36,180 nt of DNA, taken from Elstera cyanobacteriorum (GTDB lineage: Bacteria; Pseudomonadota; Alphaproteobacteria; Elsterales; Elsteraceae). Below the pieces are notes generated by a model, which saw only the letters and a list, made by a program, of their open reading frames with translations, was not told the origin of the DNA and did not search any database. The stretch is from positions 1-36,180 of the forward strand of contig NZ_NOXS01000016.1 of NCBI RefSeq assembly GCF_002251735.1, written 5' to 3'. Made by a program: the position numbers and the translations under genes. Shown here one piece after another: positions 24,136 through 33,245 of the stretch; positions within the stretch are counted from its first letter, which is position 1; every line of letters starts with the position of its first letter.

Positions 24136-26838
24136 ATGAACGTCGTCATCGTCGAATCGCCCGCTAAGGCCAAGACGATCAACAAATATCTCGGCTCCGA
24201 TTACACGGTCATCGCCTCCTACGGCCATGTCCGCGACCTGCCCGCGAAAGACGGGTCGGTGCGCCCGGACGAGGATTTCGCGATGTCTTGGGAAGTCGAA
24301 GACCGGGGCGCCCGCCAGGTCTCCGAAATCGCCAAGGCGGTTAAAGGCTCCTCCCGTGTCTTCCTCGCGACCGATCCGGATCGTGAAGGCGAGGCGATTT
24401 CCTGGCACGTTCTGCAATGTTTGCAGGACCGCAAAGTCCTGAAGGGCGTCGATGTTAAGCGCGTGGTCTTTCATGAGATCACCAAATCCGCCGTGCTGCA
24501 CGCCGTCGCCAACCCGCGCGACATTAATCAGGAGTTGGTGGACGCTTACCTCGCCCGCCGCGCTTTGGATTACCTCGTCGGCTTCACCCTCTCGCCCGTC
24601 CTGTGGCGCAAGCTACCGGGCAGCCGGTCGGCGGGGCGCGTGCAATCGGTGGCGCTGCGCCTGATTTGCGAGCGCGAATCCGAGATCGAGATCTTCAAGA
24701 CCCAGGAATATTGGTCGGTCGATATCGATTTCCTGACGCCGAAAAGCGAACAGCTTACCGCCCGGCTGACCCATCTCAACGGCACGAAGCTCGATAAGCT
24801 GACCCTGGGCGATAAGGGCGCGGCGGACGCCGCCGTCGCCGTGGTCAATGCGGCGGACTTCCAAGTTGCCTCGGTCGAAAAGAAGCAGAGCAAGCGCCAC
24901 CCGGCCCCGCCCTTCACCACCTCGACCTTGCAGCAGGAAGCCAGCCGCAAGCTTGGCTTCGGTGCGCAGCAGACCATGCGCCTCGCCCAGAAGCTTTATG
25001 AAGGCGTCGATATTGGCGGCGAGACGGTTGGCCTCATCTCCTATATGCGAACCGATAGTGTCACCCTGTCGGGCGAAGCCATCGGCGGCTGCCGCCGCCT
25101 GATCGGCCAGGACTACGGCGACAAATATCTGCCTGCCAGCCCCCGCGCCTATAAGTCGAAATCCGCCAATGCCCAGGAAGCGCACGAAGCGATCCGCCCG
25201 ACGGATCTGTTCCGCCGCCCGAAGGAAATGGCCCGCTTCCTCGACCAGGACCAGTTGCGGCTTTACGAGCTGATCTGGAAGCGAACGATTGCCTGCCAGA
25301 TGGAGAGCGCCGTGCTGGATCAGGTTGCCGCCGATCTGATCGCCAAAGATAAAAGCGCCCAAGCGCGCGCCACCGGCTCCACGATCCTGTTCGACGGATT
25401 CTTGAAGCTCTATCTCGAAGGCCGCGACGACGCCGAAGACGATGAAGGCGGCATGCTGCCGCCGCTCGCCCAGGGCGAGAGCGTCAAACGGCTCGACACG
25501 CGCCCGGAACAGCATTTCACCCAGCCGCCGCCGCGCTATACCGAAGCGAGCTTGGTGAAGAAGCTGGAAGAGCTTGGCATCGGCCGTCCCTCCACCTACG
25601 CTTCCATCATTCAGGTGCTTCAGGACCGCAGCTATGTGAAGCTGGAACAGAAGCGCTTTATCCCCGAAGATCGCGGCCGGTTGGTCACAACCTTCCTGTC
25701 GGCCTTCTTCGACCGCTACGTCGAATATGGCTTTACCGCCGATCTCGAAAACCAGCTCGACGATATTTCCGAAGGGCGAATCGATTGGCGCGCCGTGCTA
25801 CGCCAATTCTGGGAACCGTTCATCAAGGCGGTAGACGGCACCAAAGACCTGACGATCACCCAGGTCATCGACACGCTCGATGCGGCCTTGGGCGACCATT
25901 TCTTCCCAGATCGCGGCGACGGTAAGAACCCGCGCGCCTGCCCGTCGTGCCAGGAAGGCCGTTTGGGCCTGCGCCTGGGGCGCACGGGCGGGTTCATCGG
26001 CTGCTCGCGCTATCCCGACTGCCGCTATACCCGCGCGCTGGCCGTCGATGGGGCGGAAGGCGAGGCTGACGCCGAACTTGCCGGGCCGAAGCTGCTCGGC
26101 GACGATCCCGCGACCGGCTTGCCTGTAACCCTGCGTAAAGGCCCTTACGGCGTTTATGTGCAGTTGGGCGAAGGCGATAAGGAGAATAAGCCAAAGCGCG
26201 CCTCCCTGCCCGCCGGGGTCGCGCCGGGGGATGTGGATCTCGACCGTGCCCTCTCCATGCTCGCCCTGCCGCGTACCATCGGCAAACACCCGGAAACCGG
26301 CGACGAGTTGACCGCGGGTATCGGGCGTTTCGGCCCCTATATCAAACACGGCAAGGCCTATACCTCGCTGCCCAAAGGCGAGGATGTGCTAACCATCGGC
26401 CTTAACCGCGCCGTCGTTATTCTGGCCGAAGCGGCGGAAAAGGCGAAGAACCGCGCGGCCAAGAACCCCGGCACGGTACTGGGGCCGCATCCTGGCGGGC
26501 ATGGCGATATCACCTTGCACGATGGTCGCTACGGACCTTACGTCGAAGTCGGTAAGGTGCGTGTGACGCTACCGAAGAATATCGACCCGAGCGCGCTGAC
26601 CGCCGATCAGGCCGCCGCCCTGCTCGCCCCCAAACTGCTGGAGGCGGAGAAGAGCGGCAAGGCCAAGGCGAAACCCCGCACCAAAGCCGCCACGGCCGAA
26701 AAGGCTCCGGCCAAGAAAGCCGCCGCAGCCAAGAAACCGGCAGCGGCGAAAAAGACCAAAACTGCGGCGGATGATGCCGCCGCAAAACCAACCCCCAGCC
26801 GCGCGCGCCGGACTAAAGCCGCCGTCGGCACCGAGTAG
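24136..26838 (+). CDS. topA: DNA topoisomerase I
   Basis: TopA relaxes negative supercoils by a type IA strand-passage reaction. The 900-residue protein has the TOPRIM domain at the start (VVIVESPAKAKTINKYLG, with the acidic ATDPDREGEAISWHV motif), the catalytic Tyr303 in GLISYMRTDS, and HEAIRPTD. A single C4 zinc ribbon near residue 600 (CPSCQEGRLGLRLGRTGG and CSRYPDC) is followed by Topo C-terminal repeats (GPYGVYVQLGEG, GRFGPYIKHGKAYTSLPKG, GRYGPYVEVGKVRVTLPKN). The last ~65 residues are a Lys/Ala/Pro-rich, histone H1-like tail that probably binds DNA non-specifically. GGGAGAAG about 9 nt before the ATG supports the start. It lies 34 nt after dprA and 6 nt before rnr. Confidence 0.97.
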   Translation: MNVVIVESPAKAKTINKYLGSDYTVIASYGHVRDLPAKDGSVRPDEDFAMSWEVEDRGARQVSEIAKAVKGSSRVFLATDPDREGEAISWHVLQCLQDRKVLKGVDVKRVVFHEITKSAVLHAVANPRDINQELVDAYLARRALDYLVGFTLSPVLWRKLPGSRSAGRVQSVALRLICERESEIEIFKTQEYWSVDIDFLTPKSEQLTARLTHLNGTKLDKLTLGDKGAADAAVAVVNAADFQVASVEKKQSKRHPAPPFTTSTLQQEASRKLGFGAQQTMRLAQKLYEGVDIGGETVGLISYMRTDSVTLSGEAIGGCRRLIGQDYGDKYLPASPRAYKSKSANAQEAHEAIRPTDLFRRPKEMARFLDQDQLRLYELIWKRTIACQMESAVLDQVAADLIAKDKSAQARATGSTILFDGFLKLYLEGRDDAEDDEGGMLPPLAQGESVKRLDTRPEQHFTQPPPRYTEASLVKKLEELGIGRPSTYASIIQVLQDRSYVKLEQKRFIPEDRGRLVTTFLSAFFDRYVEYGFTADLENQLDDISEGRIDWRAVLRQFWEPFIKAVDGTKDLTITQVIDTLDAALGDHFFPDRGDGKNPRACPSCQEGRLGLRLGRTGGFIGCSRYPDCRYTRALAVDGAEGEADAELAGPKLLGDDPATGLPVTLRKGPYGVYVQLGEGDKENKPKRASLPAGVAPGDVDLDRALSMLALPRTIGKHPETGDELTAGIGRFGPYIKHGKAYTSLPKGEDVLTIGLNRAVVILAEAAEKAKNRAAKNPGTVLGPHPGGHGDITLHDGRYGPYVEVGKVRVTLPKNIDPSALTADQAAALLAPKLLEAEKSGKAKAKPRTKAATAEKAPAKKAAAAKKPAAAKKTKTAADDAAAKPTPSRARRTKAAVGTE

Positions 26839-26844
26839 GACCCC

Positions 26845-29106
26845 TTGACCAACTATCCCCCCAAGAAGAAAACCGCCGCGCCCTTTCCGACGCGCGAGCA
26901 AGTGCTTGAGTTTCTAAAAGATAATCCCGACGCAGGCCGCCGCCAGATAGCCCGCGCCTTCGGCATTACCGGCGATGAGCGGCTGGAACTGAAAATCCTG
27001 CTGAAGCAGATGGACCGCGACGGCCAATTGGAAGGCGGCCCGCGCCGGGTGGAACCCCTACCCTCCGTCGCCGTCATCCAAATCCGTTCCGTTACGCTCG
27101 ATGGCGAACCGATTGCCGAGCCGGTGGGCTGGAGCCGCGACGAGGCCCCACCGAAAATCTTCATCGCCGACAACGGCAAAATCGGCGTCGTCGGCCTCGG
27201 CGACCGGCTGCTGGCGAAATTGGAACGCCAGGGGCGCGACTATTTGGCCCTGCCGATCCGCCGCCTGACGTTCACCCCGCAAACCGTGGTCGGCGTGTTT
27301 GAGAAAACCCCGACCGGCGGCTTCATCAAACCGTCGGACAAGCGCGACCGCGACGAATACCGCGTTTCCCGCGCCGATGTCGGCGATGCGAAATCCGGCG
27401 AACTCGTGAAGGCCGAACTGGTGCCCCAGCGCGGCACGGCGGAAAAGCGGGTGAAAATCGTCGAGCGCATGGGCATTTTCGGCGAACCGCGCACCTTCAG
27501 CCTCGCCACCATCGCCGCCTCCGGCATCCCGCTGGATCAGCCGGAGGATGCCGCGAAGGAAGCCGCCGCCGCGACGCCGGAAGAGCTGGGCGACCGCGCC
27601 GACCTGCGCGCTGTGCCGCTGGTGACCATCGATGGCAGCGATGCGCGCGATTTCGACGATGCGGTTTTCGCCGAACCCGATAGCGACCCGGACAATCAAG
27701 GCGGTTGGCACCTGCTGGTCGCGATTGCCGATGTGGCCCATTATGTGCTGCCCGGCTCCGCCCTCGATAAATCGGCGCAGGATCGCGGCAATTCGGTCTA
27801 TTTCCCCGACCGCGTTGTCCCGATGCTGCCGGAAGAACTATCGAACGACCTCTGCTCCCTCCGTCCGAACGAGGACCGCGCCTGTATGGCGGTCCATATT
27901 TGGATCGATGCCAAAGGCCGGAAACTGTCGCACCGCTTCGTGCGCGGGTTGATGCGGTCCAAAGCGCGCCTGACCTACGAGCAAGTGCAGGCCGCCGTCG
28001 ATGGGCACGCAGAAGAGCTAACCGCCCCCTTGCTGGAACCGGTGATCCAGCCGCTCTATGGCGCCTTCCGGGCACTGCTGAAGGCGCGCGACGAACGCGG
28101 CACGCTTGATCTCGATATTCCCGAACGGGTGGTCTCCGTCGACCGGGAAACCGGGGCGGTGCTGGGGATCAATACGCGCCTGCGGCTGGATAGCCACAAG
28201 CTGATCGAAGAATTCATGGTGCTGGCCAATGTCTGCGCCGCCGAAAGCCTGGAAGGGGCGCTACAACCCTGCGTCTATCGCATCCACGATCAACCCGCGA
28301 TGGAAAAGCTGACGGCGCTGCGCGACTTCTTAAAGTCGCTCGATCTCGTGCTGGCCAAGGGCCAAGTGCTGACGCCGAAGCATTTTTCCGCTCTGCTCGA
28401 TAAGGCTGCGGGCACGCCCTATGCCCAAATGGTTAGCCAGATGGTGCTGCGCAGCCAGGCCCAGGCCTGCTATTCGACCGAAAATATCGGTCACTTCGGC
28501 CTTGCCCTGCGGCGCTACGCCCATTTCACGTCCCCCATCCGCCGTTATGCCGACCTTTTGGTGCATCGCGCGTTGATCCGGGGGCTGCATTTGCCCGGGC
28601 GCGGCGCCTTGCCGGAAGGCCAGGATGCCGAGAGCATCGAGAAAATCTGCGATCACATCACCATGACCGAACGGCGCGCCGCCGCCGCCGAGCGGGAGGT
28701 GCAGGACCGCTATACCGCCGCGTATCTGACGGGTCGTCAGGGCGAAATGTTCCCGGGTCGCATCACCGGCGTTACGCGCTTCGGCCTGTTCGTGCAATTG
28801 CAGGAAACCGGGGCCGATGGGCTAATCCCCATCCGCACCCTGCCATCCGATTTTTATCACCACGACGAAAAGGCCCACGCCCTTGTCGGCGACCGTAACG
28901 GGCGTATCTTCCGGTTGGGAGATATTCTAACCGTTCAACTGGTCGAAGCCGATCTGGTAACGGGTGGCGTGGTTCTTGCGTTAGTTGAGGGCGAGGAGAC
29001 GAGCGGTGGGCAGTTGATGCCGACCAGCGGCACGCGCCGCGCCGCCAAAGCCCGCCCGGAACGCCGGGGTGGGACGATGGAAAAGCGGAAGAAGCCGCGC
29101 CGTTAG
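26845..29106 (+). CDS. rnr: ribonuclease R
   Basis: RNase R is a processive 3'-5' exoribonuclease that degrades structured RNA and helps in trans-translation with SmpB-tmRNA. The 753-residue protein has an N-terminal winged helix (PTREQVLEFLKDNPDAGRRQ), cold-shock-type OB folds, the RNB domain from about residue 255 with DGSDARDFDDAV (Asp263, Asp269, Asp271, Asp272) and GNSVYFPDRVVPMLPEELSN, and a C-terminal S1 domain (GEMFPGRITGVTRFGLFVQL). The tail is basic. It begins with a TTG at 26845, 6 nt after the topA stop, with AGGA 4 nt upstream; an in-frame stop (the topA TAG) rules out earlier starts, and the next candidate, GTG at 26901, would cut into the conserved winged helix. Confidence 0.95.
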   Translation: MTNYPPKKKTAAPFPTREQVLEFLKDNPDAGRRQIARAFGITGDERLELKILLKQMDRDGQLEGGPRRVEPLPSVAVIQIRSVTLDGEPIAEPVGWSRDEAPPKIFIADNGKIGVVGLGDRLLAKLERQGRDYLALPIRRLTFTPQTVVGVFEKTPTGGFIKPSDKRDRDEYRVSRADVGDAKSGELVKAELVPQRGTAEKRVKIVERMGIFGEPRTFSLATIAASGIPLDQPEDAAKEAAAATPEELGDRADLRAVPLVTIDGSDARDFDDAVFAEPDSDPDNQGGWHLLVAIADVAHYVLPGSALDKSAQDRGNSVYFPDRVVPMLPEELSNDLCSLRPNEDRACMAVHIWIDAKGRKLSHRFVRGLMRSKARLTYEQVQAAVDGHAEELTAPLLEPVIQPLYGAFRALLKARDERGTLDLDIPERVVSVDRETGAVLGINTRLRLDSHKLIEEFMVLANVCAAESLEGALQPCVYRIHDQPAMEKLTALRDFLKSLDLVLAKGQVLTPKHFSALLDKAAGTPYAQMVSQMVLRSQAQACYSTENIGHFGLALRRYAHFTSPIRRYADLLVHRALIRGLHLPGRGALPEGQDAESIEKICDHITMTERRAAAAEREVQDRYTAAYLTGRQGEMFPGRITGVTRFGLFVQLQETGADGLIPIRTLPSDFYHHDEKAHALVGDRNGRIFRLGDILTVQLVEADLVTGGVVLALVEGEETSGGQLMPTSGTRRAAKARPERRGGTMEKRKKPRR

Positions 29107-29186
29107 TCTGTTAGGGTGAGCGGGAAATAATATTTCTGCACTCTTCTGACGAATTGACGGAGGGCAGAATACCGGAGGCAAACAGC

Positions 29187-29585
29187 ATGACCGAACAGTA
29201 CGGCGCCGATATCGCTGTAGAAACCCGCCGCTCCGCCGTCAGTGCGATGCGCAAGGGCGCCCTGCGCTGCTGCCCGAACTGCGGCGAACGCACGCTGTTT
29301 ACCGCCTACGTCAAGACGGCGCCGAGCTGCACCGCCTGCGGGACGGATTTCTCTCAGTATCGCGCCGACGACGGTCCGGCCTATTTCACGATCTTCCTGG
29401 TCGGCCATATCGTCATTCCGCTGATGCTATGGCTGGAACAGGCGCGAACCCCAGAAATCTGGGTGCATATGGCCCTGTGGTTGCCGCTCACGGTCCTGCT
29501 CAGCCTCGCCTTTCTGCCGCTCATCAAGGGCGCCGTGGTTGGGCTGCAATGGGCCTTTGACGTGAAGAGCGACGAACAAAAGTAA
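29187..29585 (+). CDS. DUF983 family membrane protein with zinc ribbon
   Basis: A 132-residue protein of the DUF983 family. An N-terminal zinc ribbon of four cysteines (CCPNCGERTLF and CTACGTDFSQY, residues about 34-65) precedes two membrane segments (ILVGHIVIPLMLWLE-like region near 75-92, and WLPLTVLLSLAFLPLIKGA near 105-123). The family is common in alphaproteobacteria near rnr and rpmG, and its function is not known. GGAGG 8 nt before the ATG at 29187 fixes the start; a TTG at 29154 is open but has no such support. It lies 80 nt after rnr on the same strand and is probably in the same operon. Confidence 0.9.
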   Translation: MTEQYGADIAVETRRSAVSAMRKGALRCCPNCGERTLFTAYVKTAPSCTACGTDFSQYRADDGPAYFTIFLVGHIVIPLMLWLEQARTPEIWVHMALWLPLTVLLSLAFLPLIKGAVVGLQWAFDVKSDEQK

Positions 29586-29622
29586 CGGAAGGCCGCGCGG
29601 GTTGGTGCGCGGACAGTAGCTG

Positions 29623-31314
29623 GTGCGACGGACGATGACGATTTTCGGTTCTGGGACTTTACGGCTGGTTCTGGCCTCCTCGCTGGCCCTGGTCAGCGCG
29701 TGTTCCGCCGACACGCCCCCGGCGGCCGCACCGGTGGCGACACCGGCGGCAGGTTCGAGCTTCCTGGGGTCACTGACGTCGACCAACTGGTTTGGCTCAA
29801 GCAGCACCGGCGTCAAACTTCTGTCGGAAAACGTCAGCGCCCCCATTCCGGCCCGCGAGATGGAAGACGTGCTGGCCTTCGTCTATCGGGGCATCAGCAG
29901 CAATTATGTTGACCGCTCCAGCCTGCGCCCAGTGGTGGTCGCGGGCCTATCGGGCCTGTCGCGGCTCGATCCGAAAGTAACCGTGCAAGATCAGGGCAGC
30001 AACCTGCGGCTGGTCTATGATGGCAAACCCATCGCCCAACTCGACCCGCCCGCCAGTACCGAAAGCCCAAGCGGTTGGAGCCGGGTGGCCGCCACCGGCG
30101 CCGCCCTAGCCGAATCCGTCTCCCCCGCTCTGCGCGGGACGGCGACCGACGATATTCTGAATGCGCTGCTGAACCCGGCGCTGCAAAACCTTGATCCCTA
30201 TACCCGCTACCTCACGCCGACCCAGGCCAAACTGGAACAAGCGGGACGGCGCGGTTTTGGTGGGGTTGGCGTGACGCTGGATCCCGAACAGATCGGTATG
30301 ATCCGCGCGGTTCTCGACGATACGCCCGCCGCCCGGGCCGGTCTGGCCGCCGGCGACCGGATCCTGTCGGTCGGTGACACCCGGGTGGAAGCCCTGCCGC
30401 AGCAGCAGTTGATCGCCTTGCTGCGTGGCGACATCGGCTCCACCGTCGCCCTGACGGTTCAACGCGGGGCGGACGCGCCATTTACCCGCACCCTGACCCG
30501 GCAGAAATTGTTTCAGACAACCGTGCGCGGTCAGCGCGACGGCGATGGCATCGTGACCATAAAGCTGTCGGGCTTTAACGAGGGCACGCTGGACGAGTTT
30601 AAGACCGAGGTGAAGAAATATACCGGGGCCGGGCCGACGAAGGGCCTGATCCTCGACCTACGCGACAATCCCGGCGGCACCTTCCGCACCGCGCTCGACA
30701 TTGCCGACCTGTTCCTCGCCGACGGGCCGATGATGACGGCGCGCGACCGGCGCGGCATCGTCAATGAAACCATCGCCACCCCAGGCGATGAAATCGTGCC
30801 GATGAAGCTGCCGATGGTGGTGCTAACCAATGGTCAAACCGCCTCCGCCTCCGAAGTGTTGGCCGCCGCGTTGCAGGATCGGGGCCGCGCGGTCGTCGTC
30901 GGCTCCGGCTCCTTCGGTAAAGGGCTGGTGCAGACGGTCTATGAGGATTTGCCGAATAAGGGCGAGTTCATCATGACAACGATGCGCCTGCACTCGCCGC
31001 TCGGCTATTCCTTGCATAAATACGGCGTCATCCCGACGGTCTGCACCTCGCGCCAGGCCGATACGCCCACTGCGGCTAGCCACGTGACGGCGGAAATCCT
31101 AACGCCGGACTTTCACCCGGAAGACGTGCTGTATGCCCGCCGCACGGCTGATCGCAGCACGGAAGCCGCCCGGGAGACCCTGACCGGCCTGTGCCCGCCC
31201 TTCACCAAGGCGCGCAGCAACGATATCGACCGGCAGGTTGCCGAAACCCTGGTGCTCGATCCGACGCTCTACGCCCGCGCCCTGCCCGCGCCGACGATTG
31301 CTAAGAAAAACTGA
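29623..31314 (+). CDS. S41 (CtpA-type) carboxyl-terminal processing peptidase, lipoprotein
   Basis: A 563-residue periplasmic serine protease anchored as a lipoprotein: the signal peptide ends in the lipobox LVSAC with Cys27. An N-terminal helical region contains the family pattern [20 protein letters not shown], followed by a PDZ domain ([20 protein letters not shown] to about residue 285) and the S41 core. The catalytic pair is Ser408 in QTASASEVL and Lys433 in SFGKGLVQ, 25 residues apart as in plant CtpA. It probably trims envelope or peptidoglycan-enzyme substrates at their C-termini. The start is uncertain: GTG at 29623 (MRRT, giving a basic n-region) or ATG at 29635; neither has a clear ribosome site. 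It lies 37 nt after the DUF983 gene. Confidence 0.92.
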   Translation: MRRTMTIFGSGTLRLVLASSLALVSACSADTPPAAAPVATPAAGSSFLGSLTSTNWFGSSSTGVKLLSENVSAPIPAREMEDVLAFVYRGISSNYVDRSSLRPVVVAGLSGLSRLDPKVTVQDQGSNLRLVYDGKPIAQLDPPASTESPSGWSRVAATGAALAESVSPALRGTATDDILNALLNPALQNLDPYTRYLTPTQAKLEQAGRRGFGGVGVTLDPEQIGMIRAVLDDTPAARAGLAAGDRILSVGDTRVEALPQQQLIALLRGDIGSTVALTVQRGADAPFTRTLTRQKLFQTTVRGQRDGDGIVTIKLSGFNEGTLDEFKTEVKKYTGAGPTKGLILDLRDNPGGTFRTALDIADLFLADGPMMTARDRRGIVNETIATPGDEIVPMKLPMVVLTNGQTASASEVLAAALQDRGRAVVVGSGSFGKGLVQTVYEDLPNKGEFIMTTMRLHSPLGYSLHKYGVIPTVCTSRQADTPTAASHVTAEILTPDFHPEDVLYARRTADRSTEAARETLTGLCPPFTKARSNDIDRQVAETLVLDPTLYARALPAPTIAKKN

Positions 31315-31324
31315 CGTTTCGCGC

Positions 31325-31352
31325 TTGCATCGTGGTCGGCGGTCGCTATACT
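31325..31352 (+). promoter_or_regulatory. promoter of the rpmI-rplT-pheST operon
   Basis: TTGCAT (31325-31330), a 16-nt spacer and TATACT (31347-31352, five of six consensus bases). It lies just after the S41 gene and would give a leader of about 90 nt before rpmI. Confidence 0.5.
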
Positions 31353-31359
31353 CCGCGCT

Positions 31360-31450
31360 CCCTTGCGGTCATACCGCCGGGGAACGGCCGTGCCCAGGCA
31401 AACGGACAGCCTGGCCGACCGGAACCCAAATCCCCCGAATGGAGGCCCAA
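31360..31450 (+). promoter_or_regulatory. structured 5' leader of rpmI
   Basis: The ~90-nt leader contains a perfect 6-bp stem CCAGGC (31394-31399) / GCCTGG (31409-31414), extended by further G/C pairing on both sides, then GGAGG at 31441. In other bacteria L20 represses its own operon by binding such a leader; whether this one does is inference. Confidence 0.35.
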
Positions 31451-31651
31451 ATGTCCAAGATGAAGACGAAGAGCGGCGCCAAGAAGCGTTTCCGCTTCAC
31501 CGCCACGGGCAAGATCAAGTTCGGTGTCGCTGGTAAGCGTCACGGCATGAGCAAGCGCTCCACCAAGTTCATCCGTCAGGCACGCCGGACGGAAGTCATG
31601 AGCGAGAGCGATCAACTGCTCGTTCTCAAGTACATGCCGTACAATCGCTAA
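31451..31651 (+). CDS. rpmI: 50S ribosomal protein L35
   Basis: A 66-residue, very basic protein with the L35 pattern: [20 protein letters not shown] at the start, [16 protein letters not shown] in the middle, and LKYMPYNR at the end. GGAGG 5 nt before the ATG at 31451 fixes the start. It is the first gene of the rpmI-rplT-pheS-pheT operon. infC, often directly upstream in other bacteria, is not here; an S41 protease gene is instead, so the operon has its own promoter. Confidence 0.97.
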   Translation: MSKMKTKSGAKKRFRFTATGKIKFGVAGKRHGMSKRSTKFIRQARRTEVMSESDQLLVLKYMPYNR

Positions 31652-31671
31652 TCGCCCCGGAGATCTGAACA

Positions 31672-32031
31672 ATGGCACGTGTTAAGCGGGGCGTAACGTC
31701 GCACGCCCGTCACAAGAAACTTCTCGGTCTGGCCAAGGGCTACCGCGATCGCAATTCCTCGAATTACCGCATTGCGCTGGAAAAGGTCGAAAAGGCCCTG
31801 CGTTATGCCTATCGTGACCGTCGCAATAAGAAGCGTACCTTCCGCGCGCTTTGGATCCAGCGTATCAACGCCGGTGTCCGCGAACATGGCATGATCTATT
31901 CGCAGTTCATCAACGGGCTGAAGAAGGCGGGCATCACGCTCGACCGCAAAGTCCTGTCGGATATCGCCACCCGCGAGCCGGCGTCGTTTAAGGCCTTGGT
32001 CGAAAAGGCCCAGGCTGCTCTGGCCGCTTAA
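31672..32031 (+). CDS. rplT: 50S ribosomal protein L20
   Basis: L20 is an early assembly protein of the large subunit and binds 23S rRNA. The 119-residue product shows [20 protein letters not shown], the tract [40 protein letters not shown] and the globular C-terminus ([20 protein letters not shown]). GGAGATC 7 nt upstream of the ATG is a clear ribosome site. It is 20 nt after rpmI. A hairpin and a T-rich terminator-like structure follow before pheS. Confidence 0.98.
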   Translation: MARVKRGVTSHARHKKLLGLAKGYRDRNSSNYRIALEKVEKALRYAYRDRRNKKRTFRALWIQRINAGVREHGMIYSQFINGLKKAGITLDRKVLSDIATREPASFKALVEKAQAALAA

Positions 32032-32033
32032 GT

Positions 32034-32050
32034 CCGGCGTTTTCGCCGAC
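32034..32050 (+). promoter_or_regulatory. small hairpin after rplT
   Basis: CGGCG-TTTT-CGCCG (32035-32048), three bases after the rplT stop, upstream of the terminator-like stem. It may stabilise the upstream mRNA or belong to an attenuator. Confidence 0.4.
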
Positions 32051-32073
32051 TGCACGGTAAGAGCTGGTATCGG

Positions 32074-32110
32074 AAGGGCCGTTCCCACCCTGGGGGCGGC
32101 CTTTTCTTTT
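32074..32110 (+). terminator. terminator or attenuator between rplT and pheS
   Basis: AAGGGCCG (32074-32081) pairs with CGGCCTTT (32097-32104) in an 8-bp stem with one G-U pair, and the tail continues as TTCTTTTG. This is a standard Rho-independent terminator placed inside the operon, 35 nt before the pheS ATG, so partial termination or attenuation of pheST is likely. No phenylalanine-rich leader peptide was seen. Confidence 0.62.
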
Positions 32111-32144
32111 GTCTTTAAAGCCCATTCGCAACGAAGGTGCCCCG

Positions 32145-33245
32145 ATGAGCGATAATCCGTCGCTGGAGGAAAGCCAAGCCAAGGCGCTGGCCGATTTCGA
32201 CGCCGCCGCCGATCTTGCCGCGCTGGACGCGGCCCGCGTCGCCCATTTGGGCAAAAGCGGGACGGTCGCCGGTCTGATGGCCCGCCTGGGCAAACTGCCA
32301 CCCGAGGAAAAGCGCGCCTTCGGCCAGTCGGTCAATGGGGTCAAGCAGGTGCTGGAAGCCCGTTTCGCCGAACGGCAGACCGTGCTGAAGGCCAAAGCCC
32401 TGGAAGCGCGCCTCGCGTCTGAACGCATCGACATTTCCCTGCCGGTCGAACCGCAACGCGCCGGAAAGATCCATCCAATCAGCCAGACGATTGATGAAAT
32501 CGTGGCGATCTTTGGGGAAATGGGTTTTTCGGTCGCCGAAGGGCCGGACATCGAGGATGATTTCCATAATTTCACCGCGCTGAACTTCCCCATCGGGCAC
32601 CCGGCGCGCGAAATGCACGATACTTTCTACCTGCCGGATTCGCCCGAACCGGGGAAGGACGGCAGCCATCGCATGCTGCTGCGCACCCATACGTCCCCCG
32701 TGCAGGTGCGCACGATGCTGAGCAAGGCGCCGCCGATCCGCGTAATCATCCCGGGCCGCACCTATCGGTCGGACAGCGACATGACGCACACACCGATGTT
32801 CCATCAGGTCGAAGGGCTGGTGATCGACAAGGCGACCCATATGGGCCATTTGCGCGGCTGCCTGACCGATTTCGTCCGCGCCTATTTCGAAGTCGATGAC
32901 GTGCCGGTGCGCTTCCGCCCCAGCTTCTTCCCCTTCACCGAACCGTCGGCGGAGGTGGATATCGGCTGCCTGCGGCGCGGCGGCGAGCTGAAGATCGGCA
33001 ATTACGGCGATTGGCTGGAAATCTTGGGCTCCGGCATGGTGCACCCCAACGTCATCCGCGCGTGCGGGCTAGACCCGGATGTCTACCAAGGCTTCGCCTT
33101 CGGCATGGGGATCGAGCGGATCGCCATGCTGAAGTACGGCATCCCCGACCTGCGCACCTTCTTTGATGCCGACGTGCGTTGGCTCGATCATTACGGCTTC
33201 CCGCCGCTCGATATTCCCTCGCTGATTACGGGGCTTGCGCGATGA
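32145..33245 (+). CDS. pheS: phenylalanyl-tRNA synthetase alpha subunit
   Basis: PheS is the catalytic subunit of the alpha2-beta2 PheRS that charges tRNA-Phe. From the ATG at 32145 it has 366 residues. An N-terminal coiled-coil arm (to ~90) precedes the class II core: [78 protein letters not shown], and motif 3 [26 protein letters not shown] about 7 nt upstream supports this ATG; a TTG at 32109 is in frame but lies inside the T-tract of the terminator. Its TGA overlaps the pheT start as ATGA. Confidence 0.97.
   Translation: MSDNPSLEESQAKALADFDAAADLAALDAARVAHLGKSGTVAGLMARLGKLPPEEKRAFGQSVNGVKQVLEARFAERQTVLKAKALEARLASERIDISLPVEPQRAGKIHPISQTIDEIVAIFGEMGFSVAEGPDIEDDFHNFTALNFPIGHPAREMHDTFYLPDSPEPGKDGSHRMLLRTHTSPVQVRTMLSKAPPIRVIIPGRTYRSDSDMTHTPMFHQVEGLVIDKATHMGHLRGCLTDFVRAYFEVDDVPVRFRPSFFPFTEPSAEVDIGCLRRGGELKIGNYGDWLEILGSGMVHPNVIRACGLDPDVYQGFAFGMGIERIAMLKYGIPDLRTFFDADVRWLDHYGFPPLDIPSLITGLAR

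Noticed and set aside
23287-24501. Minus-strand open frame of 404 codons opposite dprA and topA
   Set aside because: Antisense shadow; Arg/Pro-rich composition without motifs, crossing the boundary of two real genes.
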